This document shows positions 1 to 5,183 of a DNA stretch of 6,259 nt, piece by piece. The stretch is taken from NCBI GenBank assembly GCA_023145315.1, contig JAGLEA010000131.1:1-6259 (forward strand), in the 5' to 3' direction. The translations under genes and the position numbers were made by a program. The notes beneath the pieces were generated by a model. That model did no database searches. It saw only the letters and a program-made list of their open reading frames with translations, and had not been told where the DNA came from. This DNA comes from Psychrilyobacter sp. (GTDB taxonomy: Bacteria > Fusobacteriota > Fusobacteriia > Fusobacteriales > Fusobacteriaceae). Position 1 is the first letter of the stretch. Every line of letters begins with the position of its first letter.

Positions 1-275
1 GAAAGGATTATCTCTTTAGAAATAGCATTAAATTTACAATGTGTTTTACAGAGGCCACATTTTATACATTTTTCATGATCTATAATAGCTTTTTTTAATC
101 CTATAAATTTATGAGTATCTATTATTTTAGGATCTAAAAGAATATTAAGGTCAGGAGCATCTACATCACAATCAGCAATGACTAAATCTTCTAAATATGG
201 GATAATAGAGGCTGTTAATGTAGTTTTTCCAGTACCACCTTTACCAGAGATAACTACAATTTCATTTATATTCAT
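1..275 (-). CDS. MinD/Mrp-type P-loop ATPase with 4Fe-4S ferredoxin insert (N-terminal 91 residues, cut by left edge)
   Basis: This is the start of a second Fe-S-containing MinD-family ATPase (COG1149-like); the C-terminal part lies outside the window. A deviant Walker A motif, SGKGGTGKTT, sits at residues 10-19 with signature Lys12. It is followed by ADCDVDAPDLNILL (34-47), the switch I region typical of this family. A ferredoxin cassette, CIKCGLCKTHC, has cysteines at 70, 73, 76 and 80 and is ready to hold a 4Fe-4S cluster; a second cassette would be expected further on. The ATG overlaps the stop of the preceding gene as ATGA, and AGGGAGAGG lies just upstream, so translation is probably coupled. 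It is a paralogue of the neighbouring ATPase, and the two probably work as a pair. By family knowledge these are soluble ATPases that bind or transfer Fe-S or other metal clusters. The exact client is unknown. Confidence 0.88.
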   Translation of the reverse strand, partial: MNINEIVVISGKGGTGKTTLTASIIPYLEDLVIADCDVDAPDLNILLDPKIIDTHKFIGLKKAIIDHEKCIKCGLCKTHCKFNAISKEIIL

Positions 276-1117
276 AGTGATCCTCTCCCTTCTATTATGT
301 TTTTATAAATATTTTTAAAAAAGTTTTGATATTCAGGAATTGACTCACTAAAATTTTCTCCATTAGCATAGAGTTCAGCTATTTTTTTATCAAAAGGAAT
401 CTCTCCTAAAATCTCAATTTTTTCAATTTTAGAATAATGATAGATTTCATCATCTCCCAGTCCGGCTTTATTAATTATAAGACCAAATGGAATTCTCATC
501 TCACGTAACATCTCTACTACCATCTTCATATCACTAACACCAAATGGAGTAGGTTCAGAAACAATTATAGCGTAGTCAACACCTTCTACTGCTTCTACTG
601 TAGCACATGAAGTTCCAGGAGGAGAATCAATAAAAGTAGTTCTTTCATCTGAATTAAAAGATCTTTTTAATTGATTTATAATTTTCACACCTGACATCTC
701 ACCAATATTTAAAGCACCATAAGAAAGATCTGTATTATATTTTGTTTTACCTTTAAATATTTTACCAACCTCACGTTTATCATAACTAATAGCTCCATTA
801 GGGCATACTAATTTACATCCTCCACAGTCATGACAGCTTTCTTTAAAAACAATAACTTTATTTTTAGCTGGAATGATAGCACTATAGTTACAAAAATCTC
901 CACATTTACCACAAAGTGTGCAAAGATTTTTATCAATAGATGGAAAGTATGTATATACAGGTTCAGAGGTAGAATTTTTCATATCCATGAAAATATGTAA
1001 GTTAGGTTCCTCAACATCTGAATCTAAACTAATAGAATTTTTTATATTTATAGCAAAATTAGAAGTTACAGTAGTTTTTCCAGTTCCTCCTTTTCCACTT
1101 AAAATAGCTATTTTCAT
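272..1117 (-). CDS. MinD/Mrp-type P-loop ATPase with two 4Fe-4S ferredoxin cassettes
   Basis: A complete 281-residue protein of the COG1149 type: a MinD superfamily ATPase with an inserted ferredoxin domain. The deviant Walker A is SGKGGTGKTT (7-16) with signature Lys9. LDSDVEEPNL (31-40) supplies the switch I aspartates. The cassette CTLCGKCGDFC has cysteines at 66, 69, 72 and 76, and CHDCGGCKLVCP has cysteines at 95, 98, 101 and 105, enough for two 4Fe-4S clusters. FIDSPPGTSC (162-171) is the switch II/Walker B segment, and GLIINKAG (212-219) is the usual nucleotide-base strand with Asn-Lys. The start overlaps the stop of the COG1433 gene upstream by ATGA, and GAAGGGA serves as ribosome binding site. 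Its own stop overlaps the start of the next ATPase in the same way. It is cytoplasmic, with no signal or membrane segment. The family is linked to metal-cluster assembly or delivery; the COG1433 neighbours suggest they are its partners, which is inference. Confidence 0.92.
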   Translation of the reverse strand: MKIAILSGKGGTGKTTVTSNFAINIKNSISLDSDVEEPNLHIFMDMKNSTSEPVYTYFPSIDKNLCTLCGKCGDFCNYSAIIPAKNKVIVFKESCHDCGGCKLVCPNGAISYDKREVGKIFKGKTKYNTDLSYGALNIGEMSGVKIINQLKRSFNSDERTTFIDSPPGTSCATVEAVEGVDYAIIVSEPTPFGVSDMKMVVEMLREMRIPFGLIINKAGLGDDEIYHYSKIEKIEILGEIPFDKKIAELYANGENFSESIPEYQNFFKNIYKNIIEGRGSL

Positions 1118-1473
1118 ACTCTTGTTAATCCCTTCTTTTTTGTTATTTCTTTTAATTTACCAGCTTGATATGCTTTTAAAACTTCTCCTACACTCTTATA
1201 ATCCTCTTGAGAAAAAGTTTTTATCTCAAAAGCTTCCATAGCTGTTTCAGCTTTAGGTCCAAGGTGTGGAACGATAGCGATATCTACACTATGTTTTGAA
1301 AGTAATTTAACTGCTTCTCCACCTGCACCACTGACTTGATCTTTAGCATTATTTTTAATAGTTTTAATAGCCATTGTATCGAGATCTATAATAGTAAAGT
1401 TTTCTGTCCTACCAAACCTCTCATCAACTAAACTATCTAACCCCTCTTTTTTTGAACATATAGATATTTTCAT
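1114..1473 (-). CDS. NifX/NafY-like (COG1433) metal-cluster-binding domain protein, tail-less copy
   Basis: A 119-residue single-domain protein of the dinitrogenase iron-molybdenum cofactor family (COG1433, MTH1175/NifX-like, RNase H-like fold). Recognisable elements are the opening strand MKISICS, the DERFGR motif at 17-22 (this loop contributes to ligand binding in relatives), SGAGGEAV at 48-55 and LGP at 71-73. The only cysteine is Cys6, so metal cofactors, if bound, would be held non-covalently or with few protein ligands, as in the orange protein. The start is well set by AGGAGGAG a few bases upstream. It lies 33 bp after the other COG1433 gene and its stop overlaps the ATPase start (ATGA). 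Unlike its upstream paralogue it has no His/Cys-rich tail; the C-terminus is Lys-rich instead. No nitrogenase genes are visible, so a nitrogenase role should not be assumed. A role as carrier or storage protein of a metal-sulfur cluster is inferred. Confidence 0.87.
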   Translation of the reverse strand: MKISICSKKEGLDSLVDERFGRTENFTIIDLDTMAIKTIKNNAKDQVSGAGGEAVKLLSKHSVDIAIVPHLGPKAETAMEAFEIKTFSQEDYKSVGEVLKAYQAGKLKEITKKKGLTRV

Positions 1474-1506
1474 ATTACTCCTCCTAATTTCTTTTATTAT
1501 AGTTAT

Positions 1507-1872
1507 TTAATTATTGCACTGATGATCGCCATGGGTGTGAGAGCAACTAGTTCCATTAGACGCTAACTCTCCTTCTAAGAATGTCTTTAAATTGTCTAAA
1601 ATAGTTCCTTTAGCTCCTAAGATAACATCTATATCTTGTGCTTTGAAAAGCTTGATAGCCATTGCTCCCATCCCACCGGTGATAATAGTAGTAACCTTGT
1701 GTTCACCTAAAAATTTAGGTAATACACCTGGAGCATGAGGTGGTGGAGTAAGAAACTCTTCTGATACGACCTCTCCATCCTTTGTATTCAATACTTTAAA
1801 TTCTGTGCAATGCCCGAAGTGTTCCTCAATGTTTAATCTGTCATTTGTTGGAAATACAATTCTTAATTCCAT
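1507..1872 (-). CDS. NifX/NafY-like (COG1433) protein with C-terminal His/Cys metal-binding tail
   Basis: A 121-residue protein of the same COG1433 family as its downstream neighbour but of a distinct subtype. It carries EEHFGHC (16-22, in place of DERFGR), a PPPHAPGVLP segment (43-52) with His46, and TGGMGAMA (65-72). It ends in a short tail with Cys110, His112, His114, His117 and Cys119, a plausible extra metal site. The start is supported by AAGGAGGA about 7 bases upstream. The gene lies 38 bp after the DUF134 regulator and 33 bp before the second COG1433 gene, on the same transcript. The His and Cys residues near the ligand loop and in the tail suggest it binds a metal or metal-sulfur cluster more directly than its sister. 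Family members are known in cofactor biosynthesis (NifX, NafY) and as the Mo-Cu orange protein. Which metal applies here cannot be read from the sequence. Confidence 0.87.
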   Translation of the reverse strand: MELRIVFPTNDRLNIEEHFGHCTEFKVLNTKDGEVVSEEFLTPPPHAPGVLPKFLGEHKVTTIITGGMGAMAIKLFKAQDIDVILGAKGTILDNLKTFLEGELASNGTSCSHTHGDHQCNN

Positions 1873-1896
1873 AATTTATTCCTCCTTATAATTTAT

Positions 1897-1909
1897 ATTA
1901 GTCTCTAAT
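1897..1909 (-). other. Small stem-loop between DUF134 stop and the next gene
   Basis: On the minus strand ATTAG-AGA-CTAAT forms a 5-bp stem with a 3-base loop, one base after the DUF134 stop and upstream of the next ribosome binding site. It is too weak and has no U-tract, so it is not a terminator. It may mark mRNA processing or be chance in AT-rich DNA. Confidence 0.2.
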
Positions 1910-1910
1910 G

Positions 1911-2189
1911 TTAATGTTTGTTTTTAATAATTATAGCTTTTTTATTTAAAAAACTATCGATAATTTTTTTTCTTCCAGAATTTAATAGCCTTTGGACAGT
2001 TCCACGAGAAATCTCCATTAAAGCACTAGCTTCAATTTGGCTTTGACCTTCATAATCGCAAATTCTTATAGCTTCAAATTCATCTGCTTCAATATTGTTA
2101 ACTTGGATCTCTTTCATGGTAATTCCTGTTGGTTTATATGTAATTTCATTTTCTAAAAATCGACAACACCTATTTTTCCGACTCCTCAT
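1911..2189 (-). CDS. DUF134 (COG1342) predicted DNA-binding protein, first gene of the operon
   Basis: A 92-residue DUF134 family protein. The N-terminal MRSRKNRCCRF block is basic with two adjacent cysteines (8, 9), and TYKPTGI follows at 17-23. A sigma-70 region-4-like helix-turn-helix spans about residues 35-76: ADEFEAIRICDYEG (35-48), SQIEASALMEISRGTVQRLL (50-69), then SGRKKI. The frame stays open to an ATG at 2249, but that longer form would start at the promoter -35 box. The ATG at 2189 is correct: it has AAAGGAGG four bases upstream and matches the family N-terminus. DUF134 genes are commonly found beside COG1433 and MinD-type ATPase genes, so this protein is probably the local transcription regulator. 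The palindrome between promoter and ribosome binding site is its likely operator, implying autoregulation. The effector is unknown; the cysteines could sense a metal or redox state, which is speculation. Confidence 0.88.
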   Translation of the reverse strand: MRSRKNRCCRFLENEITYKPTGITMKEIQVNNIEADEFEAIRICDYEGQSQIEASALMEISRGTVQRLLNSGRKKIIDSFLNKKAIIIKNKH

Positions 2190-2190
2190 A

Positions 2191-2201
2191 ACTCCTCCTT
2201 T
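2191..2201 (-). promoter_or_regulatory. Ribosome binding site fixing the DUF134 start
   Basis: AAAGGAGG (minus strand, 2201-2194) lies four bases before the ATG at 2189. It decides for the 92-residue protein over the 112-residue in-frame extension, whose ATG at 2249 has no such site and overlaps the promoter -35 box. Confidence 0.8.
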
Positions 2202-2202
2202 C

Positions 2203-2214
2203 GTGCATATGCAC
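2203..2214. promoter_or_regulatory. Perfect 12-bp palindrome, likely operator of the minus-strand operon
   Basis: GTGCATATGCAC is a perfect inverted repeat without spacer. It begins six bases after the -10 box of the minus-strand promoter, so it covers the expected transcription start and the first transcribed bases. A repressor bound there would block initiation. The DUF134 protein encoded directly downstream is the obvious candidate, but that link is inferred from position only. Confidence 0.6.
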
Positions 2215-2220
2215 ACATAA

Positions 2221-2249
2221 ACTATAATATACTTGTGATAATTTGTCAA
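2221..2249 (-). promoter_or_regulatory. Sigma-70-type promoter of the DUF134/COG1433/ATPase operon
   Basis: Read on the minus strand, a perfect -35 TTGACA (2249-2244) is followed by a 17-bp spacer and a -10 TATAGT (2226-2221). Transcription would start near 2214, giving a leader of about 25 bases before the DUF134 ATG at 2189. No other convincing promoter was seen inside the operon, so it probably drives all five genes. Confidence 0.75.
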
Positions 2250-2263
2250 TATTTTTATTTAAG

Positions 2264-2299
2264 TTGCTTTTTTGATATAAAGTGAGTAAACTGTACATA
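2264..2299 (+). promoter_or_regulatory. Candidate promoter of fbp
   Basis: Two overlapping options exist in the 151-bp divergent gap: TTGATA (2272-2277), 16 bp, TACATA (2294-2299); or TTGCTT (2264-2269), 17 bp, TAAACT (2287-2292). Both are moderate matches in AT-rich DNA. Either would lie back to back with the minus-strand promoter, the -35 boxes being about 15-25 bp apart. Confidence 0.4.
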
Positions 2300-2340
2300 A
2301 AAGGATTAATTGATACAAATAATCATTAGGATGGTGGAAA

Positions 2341-4278
2341 ATGGAAAAAAAATACTATAAATTATTGTCAAAACAATATAAAAATATAGAAGAAGTAACT
2401 AGTGAAATTATAAATTTAGAAGCAATTTTAAATCTTCCAAAGGGAACAGAGCATTATTTGACTGACCTACATGGTGAGTATAATGCTTTTAGACATTTGG
2501 TTAAAACCGCATCAGGAAGTTTAAAAATAAAGATAGATGAATTATTTGGAGATATATTATCATTAGAGGAAAAACATAATTTTTCAAAATTGATATTTTA
2601 CCCTGAGAAAATACTAGAAACAATAAAATTAGATAAAGAAGAAAGAGACCATTGGTATAGGATTTCGATAAAAAGAATACTAATCTTATTTAAATTGGTA
2701 TCTTCAAAATACACGAGGTCTAAAGTAAGAAAATCTTTACCGAAAGATTATGCATATATATTAGAAGAACTATTAACTTTAAATAGTAATGAATTTAATA
2801 AGGAAGATTATTATTCTCAAATAATTTCAACGATTATAGAGCTAGAAATAGCAGATGATTTTATTATACAAGCTGTAAATCTGATACAAAAACTATCAGT
2901 AGACAAACTACATATATTAGGAGATATATATGATAGAGGTGCTGATCCACATAAAATAATGGATAGATTAATAGCACATCATGACTGCGATATACAGTGG
3001 GGAAATCATGATATTTTGTGGATAGGAGCTTCTAAAGGAAATTTACCATGTGTAGCTAATGTTCTTAGAATCTCACTTCGATATAGTAATTTAAAAACTT
3101 TAGAAGAGGGCTATGGGATTAATTTGCTACCACTAGGAAGATTTGCTATGGAAACTTATGGGAACGATCCGTGTACAGAATTCTTACCTATCTCTAATTT
3201 GGAGGAACTCTTTAATAAAAGGGAGCAACATGTAAGGGGACAGATGCATAAAGCTATATCTATAATTCAATTTAAATTAGAAGGGCAAGCAATAAAAAAA
3301 CATCCAGAATTTAAAATGGAAAATAGACTTCTTTTGGAAAAAATAGACTATGAAAAAGGAACTATTATACTAGATGAAAAAGAATATAAATTAACTAGCA
3401 ACAACTTTCCAACGATAGATCCAAAAGAACCATATAAATTAACAGAAAGAGAAGAAGAAATAATAAAAAAAGTGGCTAATTATTTTAAAAAGAGTGGAGA
3501 GTTACAAAAACATGCTCATTTCTTTTTTTCGAATGGTCATATATATTTAAAATATAACAATCAATTGATGTTTCACGGTTGTGTTCCTCTAAATAGTGAT
3601 GGTTCTTATAAGTGTCTGGCTATTGATGGAAAAGAATATTGTGGAAAACCTCTCCTAGATAAGTTTGAAAAAGTAGCTAGAAAAGCCTATTTTAATAAGG
3701 AAGAGGATAGAAATTTAGATTGGTTTTGGTATATGTGGACAGGAGAGTGTTCACCTCTATTTGGAAAGAAAGAGATGAAAACATTTGAAAGGTATTTTAT
3801 AGCAGAGAAAGAAACACATAAAGAGGAGAAAAACCCATATTATGAATTAAGGGAAGAAGAAGAAGTAATCCTAAAAATAATGAAACATTTTGATGTTGAG
3901 ATAGAAAATGGTCATATCATAAATGGTCATACACCTGTTTTACTAAAAAAAGGTGAACTACCACTCCGTGCAGGAAGAAAACTATTGGTAATCGATGGAG
4001 GACTTTCAAAAGCTTATCAATCAAGTACTGGAATAGCTGGATATACACTAATTTATAATTCATATGGACTAAGATTAGCTTCTCATGAACCATTTAAAAC
4101 AATAGAAGAAGCAGTAAAAGATGGTCATGAAATAATTTCTGTAATAGAAGTAATGGAAAAAGCAAATAGAAAAAAAGTGAGAGATACAGATCCAGGAAAA
4201 GGGTTGATAAAAAAATTAAAAGAGTTAAAAATACTATTAAATATGTATAAAAAAGGTAAGTTAATAACATTATACTAA
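2341..4278 (+). CDS. fbp: Class III fructose-1,6-bisphosphatase
   Basis: A 645-residue cytoplasmic enzyme that hydrolyses fructose 1,6-bisphosphate to fructose 6-phosphate and phosphate in gluconeogenesis. Its length and motifs match the class III FBPases of Firmicutes and Fusobacteria, which are calcineurin-like metallophosphoesterases unrelated to the E. coli Fbp/GlpX types and generally need Mn2+. Metal-site motifs are DLHGEY (42-47), GDIYDRG (194-200), GNHD (221-224) and NGHTPV (528-533). Other conserved blocks are FHGCVPLN (411-418), WTGECSPLFGK (466-476) and IDGGLSKAYQ (551-560). The metallophosphoesterase core is split by a long class-specific insertion between GNHD and NGHT. The ATG at 2341 follows a moderate ribosome binding site (AGGA at 2328-2331, then GGTGG). 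The gene is intact with no frameshift. It is divergent from the Fe-S ATPase operon and lies 142 bp before the PPDK regulator, so read-through into the dikinase genes is possible because no terminator is visible. Confidence 0.96.
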   Translation: MEKKYYKLLSKQYKNIEEVTSEIINLEAILNLPKGTEHYLTDLHGEYNAFRHLVKTASGSLKIKIDELFGDILSLEEKHNFSKLIFYPEKILETIKLDKEERDHWYRISIKRILILFKLVSSKYTRSKVRKSLPKDYAYILEELLTLNSNEFNKEDYYSQIISTIIELEIADDFIIQAVNLIQKLSVDKLHILGDIYDRGADPHKIMDRLIAHHDCDIQWGNHDILWIGASKGNLPCVANVLRISLRYSNLKTLEEGYGINLLPLGRFAMETYGNDPCTEFLPISNLEELFNKREQHVRGQMHKAISIIQFKLEGQAIKKHPEFKMENRLLLEKIDYEKGTIILDEKEYKLTSNNFPTIDPKEPYKLTEREEEIIKKVANYFKKSGELQKHAHFFFSNGHIYLKYNNQLMFHGCVPLNSDGSYKCLAIDGKEYCGKPLLDKFEKVARKAYFNKEEDRNLDWFWYMWTGECSPLFGKKEMKTFERYFIAEKETHKEEKNPYYELREEEEVILKIMKHFDVEIENGHIINGHTPVLLKKGELPLRAGRKLLVIDGGLSKAYQSSTGIAGYTLIYNSYGLRLASHEPFKTIEEAVKDGHEIISVIEVMEKANRKKVRDTDPGKGLIKKLKELKILLNMYKKGKLITLY

Positions 4279-4301
4279 TAAGATAACAAAAGTTACTTAA
4301 G

Positions 4302-4325
4302 AAACGACAAAAACGACAAAAACGA
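4302..4325. repeat. Short 9-bp tandem repeat upstream of the ppdK-unit promoter
   Basis: The unit AAACGACAA occurs twice in a row and is followed by a partial third copy (AAACGA), ending one base before the -35 box at 4326. Its position in non-coding DNA directly against a promoter makes a regulator-binding role possible, but simple slippage is equally likely. Confidence 0.6.
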
Positions 4326-4354
4326 TTGACTTTTAACCATAGAAAGGTTAATAT
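4326..4354 (+). promoter_or_regulatory. Promoter of the PPDK regulator-ppdK unit
   Basis: -35 TTGACT (4326-4331), a 17-bp spacer and -10 TAATAT (4349-4354) make a near-consensus sigma-70 promoter in the gap between fbp and the PPDK regulatory gene. Transcription would start near 4361, shortly before the ribosome binding site at 4371-4378. It gives the two downstream genes expression independent of fbp. Confidence 0.65.
4333..4351. promoter_or_regulatory. Inverted repeat TTAACC-N7-GGTTAA within the promoter spacer
   Basis: Perfect 6-bp arms (4333-4338 and 4346-4351) separated by 7 bp occupy the space between the -35 and -10 boxes and overlap the -10. This is a classic repressor-operator placement. 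The arms would also form a weak hairpin, but there is no T-tract and the site lies before the predicted transcription start, so an operator is more likely than a terminator. The cognate regulator is not known. Confidence 0.5.
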
Positions 4355-4370
4355 CTTATCAAGAAGTCGA

Positions 4371-4393
4371 AAAAGGAGTGGATTAAAATAATT
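4371..4393 (+). promoter_or_regulatory. Ribosome binding site and probable non-ATG start region of the PPDK regulator
   Basis: AAAAGGAG (4371-4378) is the only good ribosome binding site before this gene, but it is 42 bases from the first in-frame ATG (4421). In frame just after it lie ATT (4382), ATA (4388) and ATT (4391). The frame is closed upstream by TAA at 4349, and it contains no ATG, GTG or TTG before 4421. The out-of-frame ATG at 4395 leads to a stop within ten codons. The start is probably ATT or ATA, or a base has changed here. Confidence 0.5.
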
Positions 4394-4420
4394 AATGTAT
4401 ATTTTGTACAAGATAAAGAA

Positions 4421-5164
4421 ATGATTGATTCGAGCTTAATATTAAGAGTATTAAGGCACGAGCTTAATCGTGAAAACTTTAAGTTAATAGAGATATCGAG
4501 TAAAAAATTAGATGAATTAGAAAAATTAGATGAATTAAATTCTGAAATATTGTTGTTTTATAGCCTAAAAGATAAGAAAGAAGTAAGAAAATTAGAGAGA
4601 ATATGTTTTGAAAATGAGATAGTTCATTTTGATATCTATGACATTTTTAGACATGGATTTAAAAAATTATATGAGAAAACAACGAAAAAATCATTAAAAA
4701 TAATGGATGATAAATATTTTAAACGGATAGAAGCGATGGAATTTGCAGTAAAATATGATGATGGAAAGATAGCCCGTGGAATATTAGAAGCAGACCTTCT
4801 AATCGTGGGATTATCAAGAACTTCTAAAACACCACTATCTATCTATTTAGCAAATAAAAGTGGTTTAAAAATAATAAATATCCCACTAGTTCCAGAAGTA
4901 CAGATACCAAAAGAAGTATTTAGTGCAACACAAGTAATAGGATTAACTATTTCGATAGATAAATTGAATAAGATACGAGAACAAAGGTTAAAAACTATGA
5001 AAGCAGAGGGAAGAGCTGATAGTTATGCTTCTTTTGAAAGAATATTAGAAGAGCTTGATTATTCAGATCACATAATGAAGAAATTACGATGTCCAGTGAT
5101 AGATGTATCGGAAAAAGCCATAGAGGAAACAGCTGAAATAATCTTAAAATTAATTAAAGGGTAA
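4421..5164 (+). CDS. Pyruvate, phosphate dikinase regulatory protein (kinase/pyrophosphorylase, DUF299)
   Basis: A bifunctional serine/threonine kinase and phosphorylase. By family knowledge it inactivates PPDK by ADP-dependent phosphorylation of a threonine near the catalytic histidine and reactivates it by Pi-dependent dephosphorylation. Numbering from the first ATG gives 247 residues: RIEAMEFAVKYDDGK (102-116) and the P-loop-like GLSRTSKTPLSIYLA (130-144) are the family hallmarks. NIPLVPE (153-159) and a C-terminal VIDVSEKAIEETA segment (226-238) complete it. This is slightly short for a family of about 260-275 residues. The codons before 4421 read VYFVQDKE, which fits the usual first strand, so the true N-terminus is probably 10-13 residues upstream at an ATT or ATA codon next to the ribosome binding site. 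The conservative ATG is given here. ppdK follows after 19 bp, an operon pairing that confirms the target. The lack of E. coli-type ppsA nearby argues for PPDK rather than PEP synthase as substrate. Confidence 0.93.
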   Translation: MIDSSLILRVLRHELNRENFKLIEISSKKLDELEKLDELNSEILLFYSLKDKKEVRKLERICFENEIVHFDIYDIFRHGFKKLYEKTTKKSLKIMDDKYFKRIEAMEFAVKYDDGKIARGILEADLLIVGLSRTSKTPLSIYLANKSGLKIINIPLVPEVQIPKEVFSATQVIGLTISIDKLNKIREQRLKTMKAEGRADSYASFERILEELDYSDHIMKKLRCPVIDVSEKAIEETAEIILKLIKG

Positions 5165-5183
5165 TTTTATAGGGGGGATTATA

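Noticed and set aside
918..1241. Plus-strand open frame of 107 codons
   Set aside because: It is antisense to the well-supported ATPase and COG1433 genes, shows low-complexity Phe/Leu/Ile-rich translation, and has no ribosome binding site.
1496..1501. TATAAT (minus strand) as an internal promoter before the second COG1433 gene
   Set aside because: No recognisable -35 element lies 16-18 bp upstream, and such hexamers are frequent by chance in this AT-rich DNA.
2190..2249. Longer N-terminus of the DUF134 protein from the ATG at 2249
   Set aside because: It would begin inside the -35 box and run through the promoter and palindrome. The ATG at 2189 has a strong ribosome binding site and the family-typical N-terminus.
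2331..2360. Nine-codon leader open frame (ATG at 2331) overlapping the fbp start
   Set aside because: It has no properly spaced ribosome binding site and no attenuation-like structure; it is most likely chance.
4302..4325. Possible CRISPR or attachment-site repeat
   Set aside because: The 9-bp units are directly adjacent without spacers, and there are no cas, integrase or transposase genes.
4333..4351. Intrinsic terminator of fbp
   Set aside because: The stem is only 6 bp and is followed by mixed sequence rather than a T-run. Placement inside a near-consensus promoter fits an operator better.
4094..4411. Minus-strand open frame of 105 codons
   Set aside because: It is antisense to the 3' end of fbp and its downstream gap. 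The Leu/Phe-rich translation is the mirror of Lys/Glu-rich codons, not a real membrane protein.
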